Numbered from the stretch's first letter, positions 18,599 through 29,571 are shown. The stretch: DNA of 64,000 nt from Legionella fallonii LLAP-10 (GCF_000953135.1 NZ_LN614827.1:4117564-4181563), one strand, 5' to 3'. Translations and numbers: made by a program. Notes: generated from the letters alone by a model not told the origin.

Positions 18599-20836
18599 CT
18601 ATTCAGCGACAGTAACCTGCAAATGAGTAACGCTTTGCAACCCTCTTGGTAAGTGGTTCCCTCTACGTCCTCGCTCGCCTTGATAATGAGCCAGATCAGC
18701 ACCCTTTAGAGTAAAATGGCGTTTTCCAGCATGTACTGTTAAGGAGTCATTCAGAGTTAAAGTTTGAATATCGACTATATATTCCTCTCGTGATGCCGCT
18801 TTAGCTGAAGGTATATTAATTAACTTATTCCCCTTACCTCGGGACAGTTCAGGCAGCTCACTGACAGAGAAAACAAGCAGCCGCCCTACATTGGTTGCAC
18901 AAGCGACAAGAGCCTCTTCTTGGCTGGGTAACAATCTAGGAGGTAATACACGGCTGTTTGTTAACAGTTTAATGCATGCTTTTCCATTACGGTTTTTCAC
19001 ATATAAATCGCCGACTTTAGCAATAAAACCATAACCCGCATCACTGGCCAATAATACTTTTTGCTCAGGCTCTCCACCGACTATCGCTTCAAAAACCATT
19101 CCTTCTGCTGGATTTAATTTACCCGTTAATGGTTCTCCTTGACCACGCGCGGAAGGTAATACATGTCCAGGTAAAGAATATACTTTTCCTTCGCTATCCA
19201 AGAAAACAATTTGCTGATTAGAACGCGCTAAAGCTTGGGCCTTAAATTCATCGCCTGCTTTATAAGTAAGATCTCTACCATTAATGTCGTGTCCTTTTCC
19301 AGCTCTTACCCAACCATTTTTAGACAACACCACCGTAATGGGTTCATTAGGTAAAATGTCTTCTTCTTTTAATGCCTGAGATTCTTGGCGAGCGATAATT
19401 GGAGACCGACGCGCATCCCCAAATTCATCGCGATCTTTAATAATTTCTTCTTTAACCAATGCCCTTAATCGAGACTCGCTAGCTAAAGTTCTTTGTAAAT
19501 TATCGCGCTCAACACTAAGCTCTTCTAATTCACCGCGTAATTTAATTTCTTCTAATTTAGCTAAATGACGCAACTTCATTTCTAAAATGGCTTCTGCCTG
19601 ACGTTCGCTTAAATTAAAACGAGCAATTAATCCCTCTTTAGGATTGTCATGCTCTCTAATAATAGCGATTACTTCATCAATATTTAAATAGGCAATAAGC
19701 AGCCCTTCTAGTACGTGAATACGATCTAGAACCTTTTCTAATCGATATTGCAAACGTCTTTTTACCGTCGCTAAACGATAAGTGAGCCATTCATTTAATA
19801 TGGTCAGTAAACCTTTTACCCGTGGTTTACCGTCCAGTCCTATCATATTAAAATTAACACGATAACTTCGCTCTAGATCCGTTGTTGCAAATAAATGAGA
19901 CATAAGTCCCTCTACATCAACACGATTTGATTTAGGAATGATGACTAAGCGGGTAGGATGTTCATGATCTGATTCATCGCGTAAATCTTCAACCATTGGC
20001 AATTTCTTCTGCTGCATTTGCAGAGCAATCTGCTCCATTATTTTGGCACCAGACACTTGATAGGGTAAATCCGTTATTACTATGTTATGCTTTTCTTCCT
20101 CATAAATAGCTCGCATTTTAATCGAACCACTACCTGATTCATACATCGTCTTAATAGCATCACGTGGCGTAATAATTTCAGCGCGTGTAGGAAAATCAGG
20201 TCCTTTAATATACTCACCAATTGCGGTTAAGTCAGCTTGAGGATTATCCAACAGATGCACACAAGCGTTAGCGACTTCCGTTAAATTATGCGGCAAAATA
20301 TCTGAGGCCATACCCACAGCAATACCCGTTGCCCCATTGAGTAAAATATTAGGCAAGCGTGCGGGTAAAAGAGAGGGCTCTTGTAAGGTACCATCAAAAT
20401 TATCGACCCAATCCACAGTACCTTGCAGCAATTCGCCGAGTAACACATCGGCATAGCGAGATAATCGTGCTTCGGTATAGCGCATAGCAGCAAATGATTT
20501 GGGATCATCAGGAGATCCCCAGTTTCCTTGTCCGTCGACGAAAGGGTAACGATAAGAAAAAGGCTGGGCCATTAGCACCATGGCTTCATAGCAAGCACTA
20601 TCACCATGAGGATGAAATTTACCTAATACATCCCCTACAGTTCGTGCTGATTTCTTATATTTTGCAGTAGCTTTTAAACCAAGCTCGGACATGGCATAGA
20701 CAATACGGCGTTGCACGGGTTTTAATCCGTCGGCTATATTCGGCAAGGCCCTGTCTAATATGACATACATGGAATAATCAAGGTATGCTTTTTCGGTAAA
20801 CTCTGTTAGCGGTTTTCTCTCTGTCACTTCATTCAT
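18599..20836 (-). CDS. parC: DNA topoisomerase IV subunit A
   Basis: Decatenates daughter chromosomes as ParC2ParE2. The catalytic tyrosine is Y120 in [11 protein letters not shown]. The quinolone-resistance region [13 protein letters not shown] keeps wild-type S80 and E84. The coiled-coil/tower segment (about 340-480) and C-terminal beta-pinwheel domain follow; 745 aa is the normal length. It reads away from the origin. Two perfect DnaA boxes lie upstream and a parS-like site lies just past its stop codon. Confidence 0.96.
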   Translation of the reverse strand: MNEVTERKPLTEFTEKAYLDYSMYVILDRALPNIADGLKPVQRRIVYAMSELGLKATAKYKKSARTVGDVLGKFHPHGDSACYEAMVLMAQPFSYRYPFVDGQGNWGSPDDPKSFAAMRYTEARLSRYADVLLGELLQGTVDWVDNFDGTLQEPSLLPARLPNILLNGATGIAVGMASDILPHNLTEVANACVHLLDNPQADLTAIGEYIKGPDFPTRAEIITPRDAIKTMYESGSGSIKMRAIYEEEKHNIVITDLPYQVSGAKIMEQIALQMQQKKLPMVEDLRDESDHEHPTRLVIIPKSNRVDVEGLMSHLFATTDLERSYRVNFNMIGLDGKPRVKGLLTILNEWLTYRLATVKRRLQYRLEKVLDRIHVLEGLLIAYLNIDEVIAIIREHDNPKEGLIARFNLSERQAEAILEMKLRHLAKLEEIKLRGELEELSVERDNLQRTLASESRLRALVKEEIIKDRDEFGDARRSPIIARQESQALKEEDILPNEPITVVLSKNGWVRAGKGHDINGRDLTYKAGDEFKAQALARSNQQIVFLDSEGKVYSLPGHVLPSARGQGEPLTGKLNPAEGMVFEAIVGGEPEQKVLLASDAGYGFIAKVGDLYVKNRNGKACIKLLTNSRVLPPRLLPSQEEALVACATNVGRLLVFSVSELPELSRGKGNKLINIPSAKAASREEYIVDIQTLTLNDSLTVHAGKRHFTLKGADLAHYQGERGRRGNHLPRGLQSVTHLQVTVAE

Positions 20837-21399
20837 CTTTTTTTGTCATTAGGTTGTTAATTGCTATCCACTCATCGTATGCAATCAAGGTCTTTATTGC
20901 AAAGTTATTTTAGCAAAATATTCATGATGTTAGAAATATAAACAACGTCCTAATTGTGAATAACTTTATTCTTTATTTAATTACTCATGAATAAAATCAA
21001 ATAACCCATTGATAGTTATAGTAAATTTACTTGATAAGCCTTGTTGTTTTTTATTTGCCCTGTGGATAACTTTGTGTATGACTAATGAATAAGTAACGTA
21101 ACTCCTTGTAAAATCCTTCAAATTTCAAAGAAAATGAGTCATCACCCTCAAGGCCGAACCATATATTGTTATTTAATAGGGCCTGTTTACATTACCCTAG
21201 CTTGAGACCAAGTAACCTAATTTTTGAGCAGAGGAGTACAGAAAGTCAGGACCGTATGAAGCATGCCCTGAAATTTAAGTTTCCTTTGCGTACTGTAATA
21301 ATCAAAATGATCTGGGTGAACAAACAAGAAAACAATTTAAGTAAATTTGTGCATATACTATTATGATAAGACCATTCGGGTATATATGAGGGACGATGT
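20837..21399. other. Intergenic region upstream of parC with two DnaA boxes
   Basis: 563 AT-rich bases between the divergent starts of parC and the acetolactate-synthase-like gene, with no credible gene. TGTGAATAA (20955-20963) and TGTGGATAA (21061-21069) are perfect DnaA boxes (TTATNCACA on the minus strand), in the same orientation and 97 bp apart. TGTGTATGA (21073-21081) is a third, one mismatch from consensus. The right end carries the GAGGGAC ribosome-binding site of the next gene. Confidence 0.6.
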
Positions 21400-23043
21400 A
21401 TGATCAAAGGTTCTGAGCTCCTAGTTGCTGCCTTGGAAAATGAGGGAGTAACGCACATTTTTGGTATTCCAGGCGAAGAAAATCTTGATGTTGTCGAAGC
21501 AATTCGCAATTCTTCAATTGAATTAGTGTTAACCCGGCATGAGCAGGCAGCCGCGTTTATGGCAGCAACCTATGGTAGGTTGACCGGTAAACCCGGGGTG
21601 TGTATGACAACACTTGGACCAGGGGCACTGAATCTTACTACAGGAGCAGCTTACGCCCTTCTGGGGGCAATGCCCGTCATTATGATTACAGGGCAAAAAG
21701 GTGTTTTATCCTCGCATCAAGGACGCTTTCAGATGGTGAATACTGTGGCGACCATGCAGCCATTAACCAAAATGTCGCGCCAAATTATTTCTCCGTCCAT
21801 GATCCCGACCGTAGTACGAGAAGCCTTTCATCTCGCTCAAGAAGAAAGCCCTGGCCCAGTTCATTTAGAGCTCCCTGAAGATATAGCTGCGGAGAAAACC
21901 AAAAAAATAGCGCTTATTCCCCCTCACCCTATTGAATATCCAATTGCTAGTGAAGCAGCCCTCGAGCGTGCCGCAGAAATGATCATGAAAGCGAAACGCC
22001 CCCTAGTAATGCTCGGTGCTGCGGCATCCCGTCCAAGAGCAACAAACGCTCTTGCTCAATTTATTTTGCGCACCAAACTTCCTTATTTTACTACTCAAAT
22101 GGGTAAAGGCACGGTTTCAGGAGCAACCGAATTTTATATGGGCACTACGGCACTGTCAGCACGAGATTATGTTCACGAAGCGATAGAACGAGCGGATCTT
22201 ATTATAACCATTGGTCATAGTACGGTAGAAAAACCTCCTTTTATTATGGAAGGCACTAATCTTAAAGTCATTCATGTTGGCTATCAGTCTGCTACAGTAG
22301 AACAAATTTACTTTCCCCAAGCAGAAGTTGTTGGCGACATGGGACCGTCATTAAAATTACTCGCAGATAAGCTCGAAGGAAAAATTCCCCATGCCGATGC
22401 GCTCCTACCTTTACGAGAAGGTATCTTGAGCAATATCTCTGCCCGTTCAACCGAAGATCGCTTTACCCCACAGCGCTTGGTCTATGATGTGAGGCAAGTG
22501 ATGCCACATGATGGAATTCTTGCCCTAGATAATGGCATGTATAAAATCTGGTTTGCGCGCAATTACCGCACGCAGATGGCAAATACTCTCTTACTTGATA
22601 ATGCCCTAGCCACCATGGGTGCAGGCCTGCCATCAGCAATCATGGCGGCTCTATTATACCCCAATCGCCGAGTAATGGCCGTTTGTGGTGATGGTGGTTT
22701 TATGATGAATAGCCAAGAATTGGAAACAGCAGTTAGGCTTAAATTAAATCTGGTTGTTCTCCTCTTAGAAGATCATGCTTATGGAATGATACGTTGGAAA
22801 CAAGCAGTCGATCACTTCCCAGACTTTGGTATGACTTTCTCTAATCCTGATTTTGTAAAATATGCGGAAGCGTATGGGGCACATGGCACCAGAGTGGATC
22901 GCATCGAAAACTTTAAATCTATTCTGGAGAACGCATTTACTAAGGGCGGCGTTCATCTGGTTATTTTTCCAATTGATTATACAGAAAATAAACGCGTTCT
23001 TGTGGATGAATTACAACAGCGCCTACCAGCTAAAAGGGGATAA
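21400..23043 (+). CDS. Acetolactate synthase large-subunit-like ThDP enzyme
   Basis: ThDP-dependent decarboxylase/ligase of the acetohydroxyacid synthase family, 547 aa, with the three usual domains: pyrimidine-binding (E48 in TRHEQAAAFMAATYGRLTG), central, and pyrophosphate-binding (GDGGFMMNSQELETA from about residue 431, and EDHAYGMIRWKQ). No regulatory small subunit gene is adjacent, and the enzyme is followed after 2 bp by an aldehyde dehydrogenase. This favours a catabolic or side-branch role, perhaps making an alpha-hydroxyketone or aldehyde for the partner, over branched-chain amino acid synthesis. That role is inference. ATG 21400 is preceded by GAGGGAC. Confidence 0.85.
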   Translation: MIKGSELLVAALENEGVTHIFGIPGEENLDVVEAIRNSSIELVLTRHEQAAAFMAATYGRLTGKPGVCMTTLGPGALNLTTGAAYALLGAMPVIMITGQKGVLSSHQGRFQMVNTVATMQPLTKMSRQIISPSMIPTVVREAFHLAQEESPGPVHLELPEDIAAEKTKKIALIPPHPIEYPIASEAALERAAEMIMKAKRPLVMLGAAASRPRATNALAQFILRTKLPYFTTQMGKGTVSGATEFYMGTTALSARDYVHEAIERADLIITIGHSTVEKPPFIMEGTNLKVIHVGYQSATVEQIYFPQAEVVGDMGPSLKLLADKLEGKIPHADALLPLREGILSNISARSTEDRFTPQRLVYDVRQVMPHDGILALDNGMYKIWFARNYRTQMANTLLLDNALATMGAGLPSAIMAALLYPNRRVMAVCGDGGFMMNSQELETAVRLKLNLVVLLLEDHAYGMIRWKQAVDHFPDFGMTFSNPDFVKYAEAYGAHGTRVDRIENFKSILENAFTKGGVHLVIFPIDYTENKRVLVDELQQRLPAKRG

Positions 23044-23045
23044 TA

Positions 23046-24434
23046 ATGAAAAAAACGTTACACGTAGTGCAAGCGTTTGATCGAACATTAATAAAAGAAA
23101 TTCCTGCTGATGATGCCCAGACACTAGAAGCTAAACTGAATACAGCAGCACGAACCCTAAAAAATCGAGAGGGTTGGCTTAAACCTCATGAGCGCATGGC
23201 TGTATTGAAACGCGCGGCTCAGTTATTAACAGCGAACCAAGAACAATTTACTAAACTTATCGCTCAAGAAGGAGGAAAACCCTTTACTGATGCGGCAGTT
23301 GAAGTCACTCGAGCCATTGATGGTTTAAATGATGCCGCGGAAGAATTGCGCCATTTTGCCGGAAAAGAGATCCCTATGGGGCTTACTCCTGCAAGCGATC
23401 ATCGTTGGGCATTTACTATTAAAGAACCTATTGGTGTTGTGGCTGCTATTTCCGCTTTTAACCACCCACTAAATCTCATTGTTCACCAAGTCGCTCCTGC
23501 AATTGCCGTGGGCTGTCCCGTGATCATCAAACCCGCAGCGACAACCCCGCTCTGCTGCCTAGAGCTCGTAGCGTTGCTACGACAAGCCGGCCTTGCGGAA
23601 CACTGGTGTCAAACATTCATTACGGATGACAATACCTTAGCGGAACAGTTTGCAACAGATGAGCGTGTTGCGTTTTTAAGCTTTATTGGCTCAGCAAAAG
23701 TAGGCTGGCGCTTACGCAGCAAACTGGCACCAGGAGCCCGTTGTGCCTTAGAACATGGCGGAGCAGCACCCGTTATTGTGGATCGCAGCGCTAATCTAGC
23801 TAAAACCACTCAAGCACTGGTCAAAGGCGGCTATTACCATGCGGGACAAGTCTGTGTTTCTGTGCAGCGAATTTTTGTTCATAAGGACATTATAACCCCA
23901 TTTATGGATGAATTCGTTACACGAGTCAAAGCACTGCGTGTTGGTGATCCACTACTGAAAGAAACGGAAGTAGGACCTCTTATCCTTCCACGCGAGACAG
24001 AGCGCGTCATGGCATGGATAGATGAGGCCGTAGCTCAGGGAGCAAAACTATTTGGTGGCGGTCGTCTTTCTGAAACAACCTTAATTCCAGCCGTGTTACT
24101 CAATCCACCCGCTGATGCCAAAGTATCGCAATTGGAAATTTTTGGTCCCGTGACCTGTGTTTATGAATATGAAGATATAGATAAGGCTATTGCTCTTGCC
24201 AACTCCTTACCTGTTGCGTTTCAAGCCAGTGTCTTCTCGGAGGATTTAGCTCCAGCGCTTAGAGCCGCAGAATGTCTCCAAGCATCCGCTGTTTTTGTTA
24301 ACGATCATACCGCGTTTCGTACTGATTGGATGCCCTTCGCCGGGTTAAAACAATCGGGTTATCGCACAGGAGGTATTCCTTGGACGATGGAAGATATGTC
24401 CCAAGAAAAAATGATTGTGTTGAAGAGGAGTTGA
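23046..24434 (+). CDS. Aldehyde dehydrogenase family protein
   Basis: NAD(P)-dependent aldehyde dehydrogenase, 462 aa. The catalytic Cys is C270 in HAGQVCVSVQR; the general base Glu is E236 in ALEHGGAAPVIVD (usual ELGG here reads EHGG). Cofactor segments AAISAFNHPLNL and IIKPAATTPL are present, and the tail ends with GLKQSGYRTGGIPWTMEDMS, the usual C-terminal motif. It is translationally coupled to the acetolactate-synthase-like gene (2-bp gap). The substrate is unknown; the family fits succinate semialdehyde, lactaldehyde or phosphonate-type aldehydes. A decayed copy of its 3' end lies at 26667-26811. Confidence 0.88.
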   Translation: MKKTLHVVQAFDRTLIKEIPADDAQTLEAKLNTAARTLKNREGWLKPHERMAVLKRAAQLLTANQEQFTKLIAQEGGKPFTDAAVEVTRAIDGLNDAAEELRHFAGKEIPMGLTPASDHRWAFTIKEPIGVVAAISAFNHPLNLIVHQVAPAIAVGCPVIIKPAATTPLCCLELVALLRQAGLAEHWCQTFITDDNTLAEQFATDERVAFLSFIGSAKVGWRLRSKLAPGARCALEHGGAAPVIVDRSANLAKTTQALVKGGYYHAGQVCVSVQRIFVHKDIITPFMDEFVTRVKALRVGDPLLKETEVGPLILPRETERVMAWIDEAVAQGAKLFGGGRLSETTLIPAVLLNPPADAKVSQLEIFGPVTCVYEYEDIDKAIALANSLPVAFQASVFSEDLAPALRAAECLQASAVFVNDHTAFRTDWMPFAGLKQSGYRTGGIPWTMEDMSQEKMIVLKRS

Positions 24435-24480
24435 TAGATTAAAGATCTATCCCCAGGGCGGACTGGTGGCCATTTTTCCG

Positions 24481-24510
24481 TCTTGTCTCTTTGGCTGCGA
24501 AGAGACAAGA
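24481..24510. terminator. Strong stem-loop between convergent genes
   Basis: An 11-bp perfect stem (24481-24491 with 24500-24510) and an 8-nt loop lie between the ends of the dehydrogenase and the S53 peptidase. No T-run follows on either strand, so it may protect 3' ends rather than terminate by itself. Confidence 0.5.
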
Positions 24511-24561
24511 TACTCCGCAAGCGGTGGATAAATTGTTTTATCCTTGTCTTGAAAACAGAGC

Positions 24562-26571
24562 TTATTGTGCTGCCATAAAGGGCACAAAATTAGGAATCCT
24601 GGCTGAACCAACGCCAACGACATCATTCCAATATTGATTTTCATTCATAGTAAGCGAAGAATCCCAGTTAAATGTAATATGGGTGTTAAACCATACGCTA
24701 TGATCATATAAAGTAAAGGAATAGTTTGGTGCATTTGCGGGATTGGGGATATTAGACATAACTAGATGTGGTGGAGTAATGACGTTCAGTGCCTGATTTT
24801 GGGCTAAGGCTTGATTTAATGTGTATAGATATTCGGCTGACAAACCAATAGATTGTTTCTTTTGTAAAAAACGCGCTTGGTTAACTAAGGCCAAAGTTGA
24901 GGTATAAAGAGGACATGCTAAACTCGTTCCCCCAGAAATACATCCCTGTTCGCATCCACCAGTGTAATAGATAATAAGACCCGTAAAGAGATCCGCCAGC
25001 ATAGCTACATCAGGAACGGCTCGCATACCGCCACCTTGATAACTACCAATTACGCCATAGCCCCCCGCCATAAAACCCTGGAAGGTAGGATTTTTCTGCC
25101 ATGAAGGAGCAGTATAAATTTGACTGATACCGCCAGAACTACCCGCGTAAAATCCAGGAGGACGGCCATGAAAGGTATCAACATTATAACTTCCCCAACC
25201 TGATTCAAAAGCGTAATTATAATTCACATCCACAAACATAGAAGAACCACCAATGGCAGTTGCATAGGGTGAGGCGGATGGATATCCTACATAAGGTGTA
25301 CTGCTGGCAGTGGAACATGATGGCCATGAGGAACTATAAGTGTGATCACCACAATCACCAGAAGCAAAATCCACACTCATCCCCAGCATTGCAGCTTTTT
25401 GTAAGTTCATTTCCAAGGTTGGATTATTATATTCATGCTGCCCCCAACTATTGGATATTGTATAAGCATTGGCGAAGCCATCAATGCTGAAATTATCATG
25501 AATGATAGTATTGATAACAGTTCCTACATCTAAGTCACTATCTATAACCAAAACAATATTGGCATGGGGAGCAATGGTATGCGAGGAGGCAATATCCAAA
25601 GTAATTTCACCAGTCCAATCTCCGCTAGGTATACAACTTGAAATAGGATGGCCATATTTGTCAACAACAGCAAAATTTGCTCGTTGACCCGGTGTTGGGG
25701 TCATTGAAAGTATTGGCAGATTATTAACCGTACTAAAGTGATTAGCATCGCTCATTATCGTTTGTGGATCATTGTTACCACATCCATCGACAATAATGAG
25801 GGTTTGCCCGCTTCCATCGATTATTGTGCCATTAACTGGCGGAATAGCAGCCATGTTGTAGGTTGTGCGTAAATGTTGACCGGTGAACCCATTAAGTGAA
25901 GTATCCGTAGGAGTAGCTGCAGGTACAAAAGAATCCCATGCAAGATTCGTTAGGGTATTTTGATTGGCTTGGTCTACTTTGCTGTCGCTTATTGTTATTT
26001 TACGAAGAGGAAAGAAATGAGCTAGAGGATGATAAAGCGGTATATTGCTAAGTCCTGTAATTCCTGAAATGTATTTGGCTATAGCCCCGTCTATTTTTGG
26101 AGCAGTTGTATTGGAATATACTATTTTATTTTGGTAACGATAATTATTAACCTTTATTTTAAAGGTTTGTTCGATTTGCTTAATCGTCGCAGTAACGACG
26201 ACATTTTCCTCCTTGATTGTGGCTTTCATACCGTGAGCGCTAAAAAAACCTTTGACTAACTCCATAGTCTTTGTATCGGGGGCAAATTCAGCTTGATATT
26301 CATCACGGCTTAAGAATTGGTGGTAGCGGAGACTACCCGGATCGTAGATTTCGTTGAACAGTTGATCGAATTTTTTCTTGTTCTTGACCTTTAACTGTAC
26401 TGTAAAATCAATTTTTTTTGCAGGATTTGTAGGGCCAACTAATTGAGCCTGCGATAATAAATTAAGACCTGGGGTAAAAATTGCCTTATTGTTATTCACC
26501 GCAGCATAACTATTAAACAAAAATAAACCTGTAAGTGATAAACCCATTAAAATTCGTTTTAAAATCAACAT
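24562..26571 (-). CDS. Secreted S53-family serine peptidase (sedolisin/kumamolisin type)
   Basis: Acid-active serine-carboxyl protease, exported as a proenzyme. Residues 1-23 form a signal peptide (LILKRILMGLSLTGLFLF). The pro-domain (about 50-180) includes YHQFLSRDEYQAEFAPD and a final TGLSNIPLYHP segment. The catalytic domain has E322 and D326 in GEITLDIASSHT, an Asp in FASGDCGD, and the nucleophile S550 in CISGGTSLACP. It is 669 aa, normal for pro-kumamolisin. Secretion is probably Sec-dependent, then type II; inference. It sits between the dehydrogenase and its decayed duplicate, which suggests insertion or rearrangement here. Confidence 0.9.
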   Translation of the reverse strand: MLILKRILMGLSLTGLFLFNSYAAVNNNKAIFTPGLNLLSQAQLVGPTNPAKKIDFTVQLKVKNKKKFDQLFNEIYDPGSLRYHQFLSRDEYQAEFAPDTKTMELVKGFFSAHGMKATIKEENVVVTATIKQIEQTFKIKVNNYRYQNKIVYSNTTAPKIDGAIAKYISGITGLSNIPLYHPLAHFFPLRKITISDSKVDQANQNTLTNLAWDSFVPAATPTDTSLNGFTGQHLRTTYNMAAIPPVNGTIIDGSGQTLIIVDGCGNNDPQTIMSDANHFSTVNNLPILSMTPTPGQRANFAVVDKYGHPISSCIPSGDWTGEITLDIASSHTIAPHANIVLVIDSDLDVGTVINTIIHDNFSIDGFANAYTISNSWGQHEYNNPTLEMNLQKAAMLGMSVDFASGDCGDHTYSSSWPSCSTASSTPYVGYPSASPYATAIGGSSMFVDVNYNYAFESGWGSYNVDTFHGRPPGFYAGSSGGISQIYTAPSWQKNPTFQGFMAGGYGVIGSYQGGGMRAVPDVAMLADLFTGLIIYYTGGCEQGCISGGTSLACPLYTSTLALVNQARFLQKKQSIGLSAEYLYTLNQALAQNQALNVITPPHLVMSNIPNPANAPNYSFTLYDHSVWFNTHITFNWDSSLTMNENQYWNDVVGVGSARIPNFVPFMAAQ

Positions 26572-26666
26572 GAAAGTAAATCCTTTGTGAACTAGCTCTC
26601 CCTAAGGCAAGGTATTATACAGTAGTATTATAAGAGCTCGCTACTTGATTTAATGAGCGTGATAAT

Positions 26667-26811
26667 ACCTACGTTTACCAGTATGAAAATAGAGATAAGG
26701 CAATTAATATTGCCAACTCCTTACCCTTTGTCGGATTAAAACAATCGTGTTATGGTACTAAAGACATTCCTTGGACTACGAAGAATATGTCGCAAGAAAA
26801 AATGATTGATA
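26667..26811 (+). pseudogene. Remnant of a second aldehyde dehydrogenase gene (C-terminus, internally deleted)
   Basis: Between the S53 gene and the DUF255 gene, one frame reads TYVYQYENRDKAINIANSLP joined directly to FVGLKQSCYGTKDIPWTTKN and MSQEKMI. The intact protein at 23046-24434 reads TCVYEYEDIDKAIALANSLP, then about 41 further residues, then FAGLKQSGYRTGGIPWTMED and MSQEKMI. DNA identity is also obvious. So this is the tail of a second copy that has lost a segment and everything upstream. No start codon or catalytic part remains. Confidence 0.88.
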
Positions 26812-26898
26812 GTTCAAAACTACATTGCAGCAATCTACAATTACGTCCTCATCCCAAACAAAGATTGAACTAATTCTATCGAGCAGGAGCCTAGATTA

Positions 26899-28908
26899 AT
26901 GACTAATCAGCTTATCCATGAAACCTCTCCATATCTTTTGCAGCATGCTAAAAACCCGGTCAATTGGTATCCTTGGGGGGAGGAGGCATTCAAGCAAGCT
27001 AAGAAAGAGAATAAGCCGATTCATTTATCCATAGGCTATGCTGCTTGTCATTGGTGCCATGTCATGGCTCACGAGTCCTTTGAAAACCCCGTCATTGTCC
27101 AATTAATGAATAAATATTTCATTAATATTAAAGTGGATAAACAAGAACGCCCTGACCTTGATGATATTTACCAAAAGGTAGTGCAAATGATGGGACAAGG
27201 TGGTGGATGGCCGCTAACTATTTTTATGACGCCAGAAAAACAGCCTTTTTTTGGTGGGACTTATTTTCCTCCAGAGGATCAATATGGTCGAGTTGGCTTT
27301 AACAAACTATTACTTATTATTCATGACTTATGGACCAATAGACGCGCAGAACTAGCACAATATATTGAACATTTCTTAATGGGGTATCAACAAATTGAGC
27401 AACTTAATGTACAGACCGACACGCCCCACATCACCTCGTATCAAGCAGCGTTAGCTATTGCCAATAATACCGATAAACACTACGGTGGATTAAAGGGTGC
27501 CCCCAAGTTCCCTATGGCTAGCTGTTATGATTTAGTATTGCGACTGTATGCCCGTACCCTAGACCCGAAGTTAAAGACATCTCTGTATTTGACTTTAGAT
27601 GGAATGACTAAAGGGGGAATTTTTGATCAACTAGGGGGAGGTTTTGCCCGATATAGTGTCGATGAGCAATGGATGATCCCTCATTTTGAAAAAATGCTTT
27701 ATGACAATGCACAATTAATTAGCTTATATGCCAATACGTACCGCTTGGGCCAAGATACTACGTGGAAATATATTTTTGAAGAAACAATTAATTACGCTAT
27801 ACGCGATTTACTGCATCCTCTGGGGGGCTTTTATGCCAGTGAAGATGCGGATAGCGAAAGCCAGGAGGGGAAGTTTTATAGTTGGACCCCGGCCCAAATC
27901 AATGCGGTATTAAATGAAAAAGAAAGTTTAGTGGCATGCCAAGCCTATGGCATCACGGGGGAAGGAAATTATGAACACCCTAGCACTATCTTACAATGCC
28001 TCACGTTTGCGGAAGCGATAAAAGATAAATCATTACAAGCAATTCGCCAAAAACTATTTCTTGCCCGAGAACAACGAATCCATCCCGGTCGCGATACTAC
28101 GATTTTAGCCAACTGGAATGGCTTGATGATTCAAGGATTATGTGCCGCATATCAAGCAGTAGGAAATCCTCTTTATCATGATACGGCACGTCAAATTGCT
28201 GATTTTATCAATAAGCATATGACCACAATAGAGGGAGGCATTTATCACGTATGGCAAGAGGGGAAATCTAAAATCGCTGGTTTTCTCGATGATTATGCCT
28301 TTTTAGCCAATGCATTTTTGGATTTGTACCATTCTACATTAGCTGTCAGTCATTTAACGCGTGCCACTGAACTAATAGAGTTAGCCATAAAAAAATTCTG
28401 GGATAATGGATTTTTTTTCACTCCCGCCGATGGAGAACCGTTAATTCATCGCCCCCGTGCACCTTACGATAATGCTTATCCTTCCGGTATTTCCAGCATG
28501 GTCTTTGCGCTACTGCGACTTTATCATTTAACTTATAAGGAATCTTATCTTGCTTATGTGCAACAAACTTTCGATTATTATTTGGCAAGAGCATCTAGCA
28601 ATTATATAGGTTTTGCTCATTTGCTCGCGGCTTACGACTTTATGCACGCATCACCTACTACTATTATTTTAGCGGGTAAACGCGATGATCCGTCTTTAAA
28701 AGCATTACTGCAGACTATCCATCGTCATTATTTGCCCTATCACGTCTGGGGGTTTGCTGATGATTTACCTGACTCTCATTACAAAAAAGCGCTTGACGAA
28801 CAACCTGCCGTTTATATTTGTAAAAATTACACCTGCGCCCCCCCCTTAACCACCAAGAAGGAATTAAAAAATTATTTAATCACTAGTTTATCCAAACCAT
28901 TTTCTTGA
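26899..28908 (+). CDS. DUF255 thioredoxin-domain protein (YyaL / SPATA20 family)
   Basis: A 669-aa protein with an N-terminal thioredoxin-like domain, CxxC at C50-C53 ([15 protein letters not shown]), and a C-terminal alpha/alpha barrel resembling glycosidases and epimerases ([45 protein letters not shown]). The opening [21 protein letters not shown] is diagnostic. It has no signal peptide. Biochemical function is unknown across the family. The family is widely conserved and its length normal. Confidence 0.92.
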   Translation: MTNQLIHETSPYLLQHAKNPVNWYPWGEEAFKQAKKENKPIHLSIGYAACHWCHVMAHESFENPVIVQLMNKYFINIKVDKQERPDLDDIYQKVVQMMGQGGGWPLTIFMTPEKQPFFGGTYFPPEDQYGRVGFNKLLLIIHDLWTNRRAELAQYIEHFLMGYQQIEQLNVQTDTPHITSYQAALAIANNTDKHYGGLKGAPKFPMASCYDLVLRLYARTLDPKLKTSLYLTLDGMTKGGIFDQLGGGFARYSVDEQWMIPHFEKMLYDNAQLISLYANTYRLGQDTTWKYIFEETINYAIRDLLHPLGGFYASEDADSESQEGKFYSWTPAQINAVLNEKESLVACQAYGITGEGNYEHPSTILQCLTFAEAIKDKSLQAIRQKLFLAREQRIHPGRDTTILANWNGLMIQGLCAAYQAVGNPLYHDTARQIADFINKHMTTIEGGIYHVWQEGKSKIAGFLDDYAFLANAFLDLYHSTLAVSHLTRATELIELAIKKFWDNGFFFTPADGEPLIHRPRAPYDNAYPSGISSMVFALLRLYHLTYKESYLAYVQQTFDYYLARASSNYIGFAHLLAAYDFMHASPTTIILAGKRDDPSLKALLQTIHRHYLPYHVWGFADDLPDSHYKKALDEQPAVYICKNYTCAPPLTTKKELKNYLITSLSKPFS

Positions 28909-29035
28909 AATTCTTTTTCATACCGTTGCTCAAGGAGTCAATCCGCTTATAGCGCCCCATGGTATCCATATTATGAGAATTGCAAATTTAAGCATCGTTG
29001 AATTAACATTAATTTATGACCTATAATTACACAAA

Positions 29036-29504
29036 ATGTCCAGCATGAGAAATTAAGGCCTCCATCCTATTATCAAATCCTTGGTGTACAAAATACCGAA
29101 AGCGCTGCAAAGATTAGTGCCGCTTTTAAGAAATTGTCACTTATTTGGCATCCGGACAGAGCGCGTGAATGGGTTCCAGATGATTTGTTGAGCGGAGCTA
29201 CAGAGATTTATAAATTAATGAATACAGCTCATGGGGTATTAACTGATGCAATAAAACGCAATCAATATGACCAAAAATTGCAACTTTATAACGCAATACC
29301 AAAATCAGTCTCTGCGCCAGAACAAAAGCAAGCAGATGACTTTATGAAAATGAACCCGCATTAATTAAAATATCGATAGACAGCGATTTCAATAAGGCAT
29401 ACATTCTTCCTCACATAGGTAAAACCATACCAGAAAATCAATTGTTGTCTGAGTATCTCCGTGCACCTTCAGCGGCAGAAACTAAGCAACCCGGCTTTAG
29501 ATAA
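29036..29504 (+). pseudogene. Frameshifted J-domain (DnaJ-like) gene
   Basis: One frame from 29047 encodes EKLRPPSYYQILGVQNTES, then FKKLSLIWHPDRA, a J-domain with its HPD motif, to a stop at 29364. That frame has no start codon: ATG at 29045 or 29036 is out of frame by one base, and one extra A in GAGAAATTAAGG would give MRKLRPPSYY. After the stop, another frame is open (KISIDSDFNKAYILPHIG to TKQPGFR and stop at 29504), so a second shift is likely. A TTG at 29134 could start a shorter product, but it would lack half the J-domain. It is first in the eukaryotic-like gene island. Confidence 0.7.
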
Positions 29505-29571
29505 TTTCTGTATTTAAAAAGGAGCCCGCACTTGTCTTCGCAACGAATTTCACAAGGGGCCTATTAAAAAC

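Noticed and set aside
21166..21366. 66-codon plus-strand frame before the acetolactate-synthase-like gene
   Set aside because: No ribosome-binding site, poor composition, overlaps the promoter/leader region.
29134..29364. Short J-protein starting at TTG 29134 as an intact gene
   Set aside because: It would lack the first J-domain helix, which is encoded in the same frame just upstream; a broken gene explains this better.
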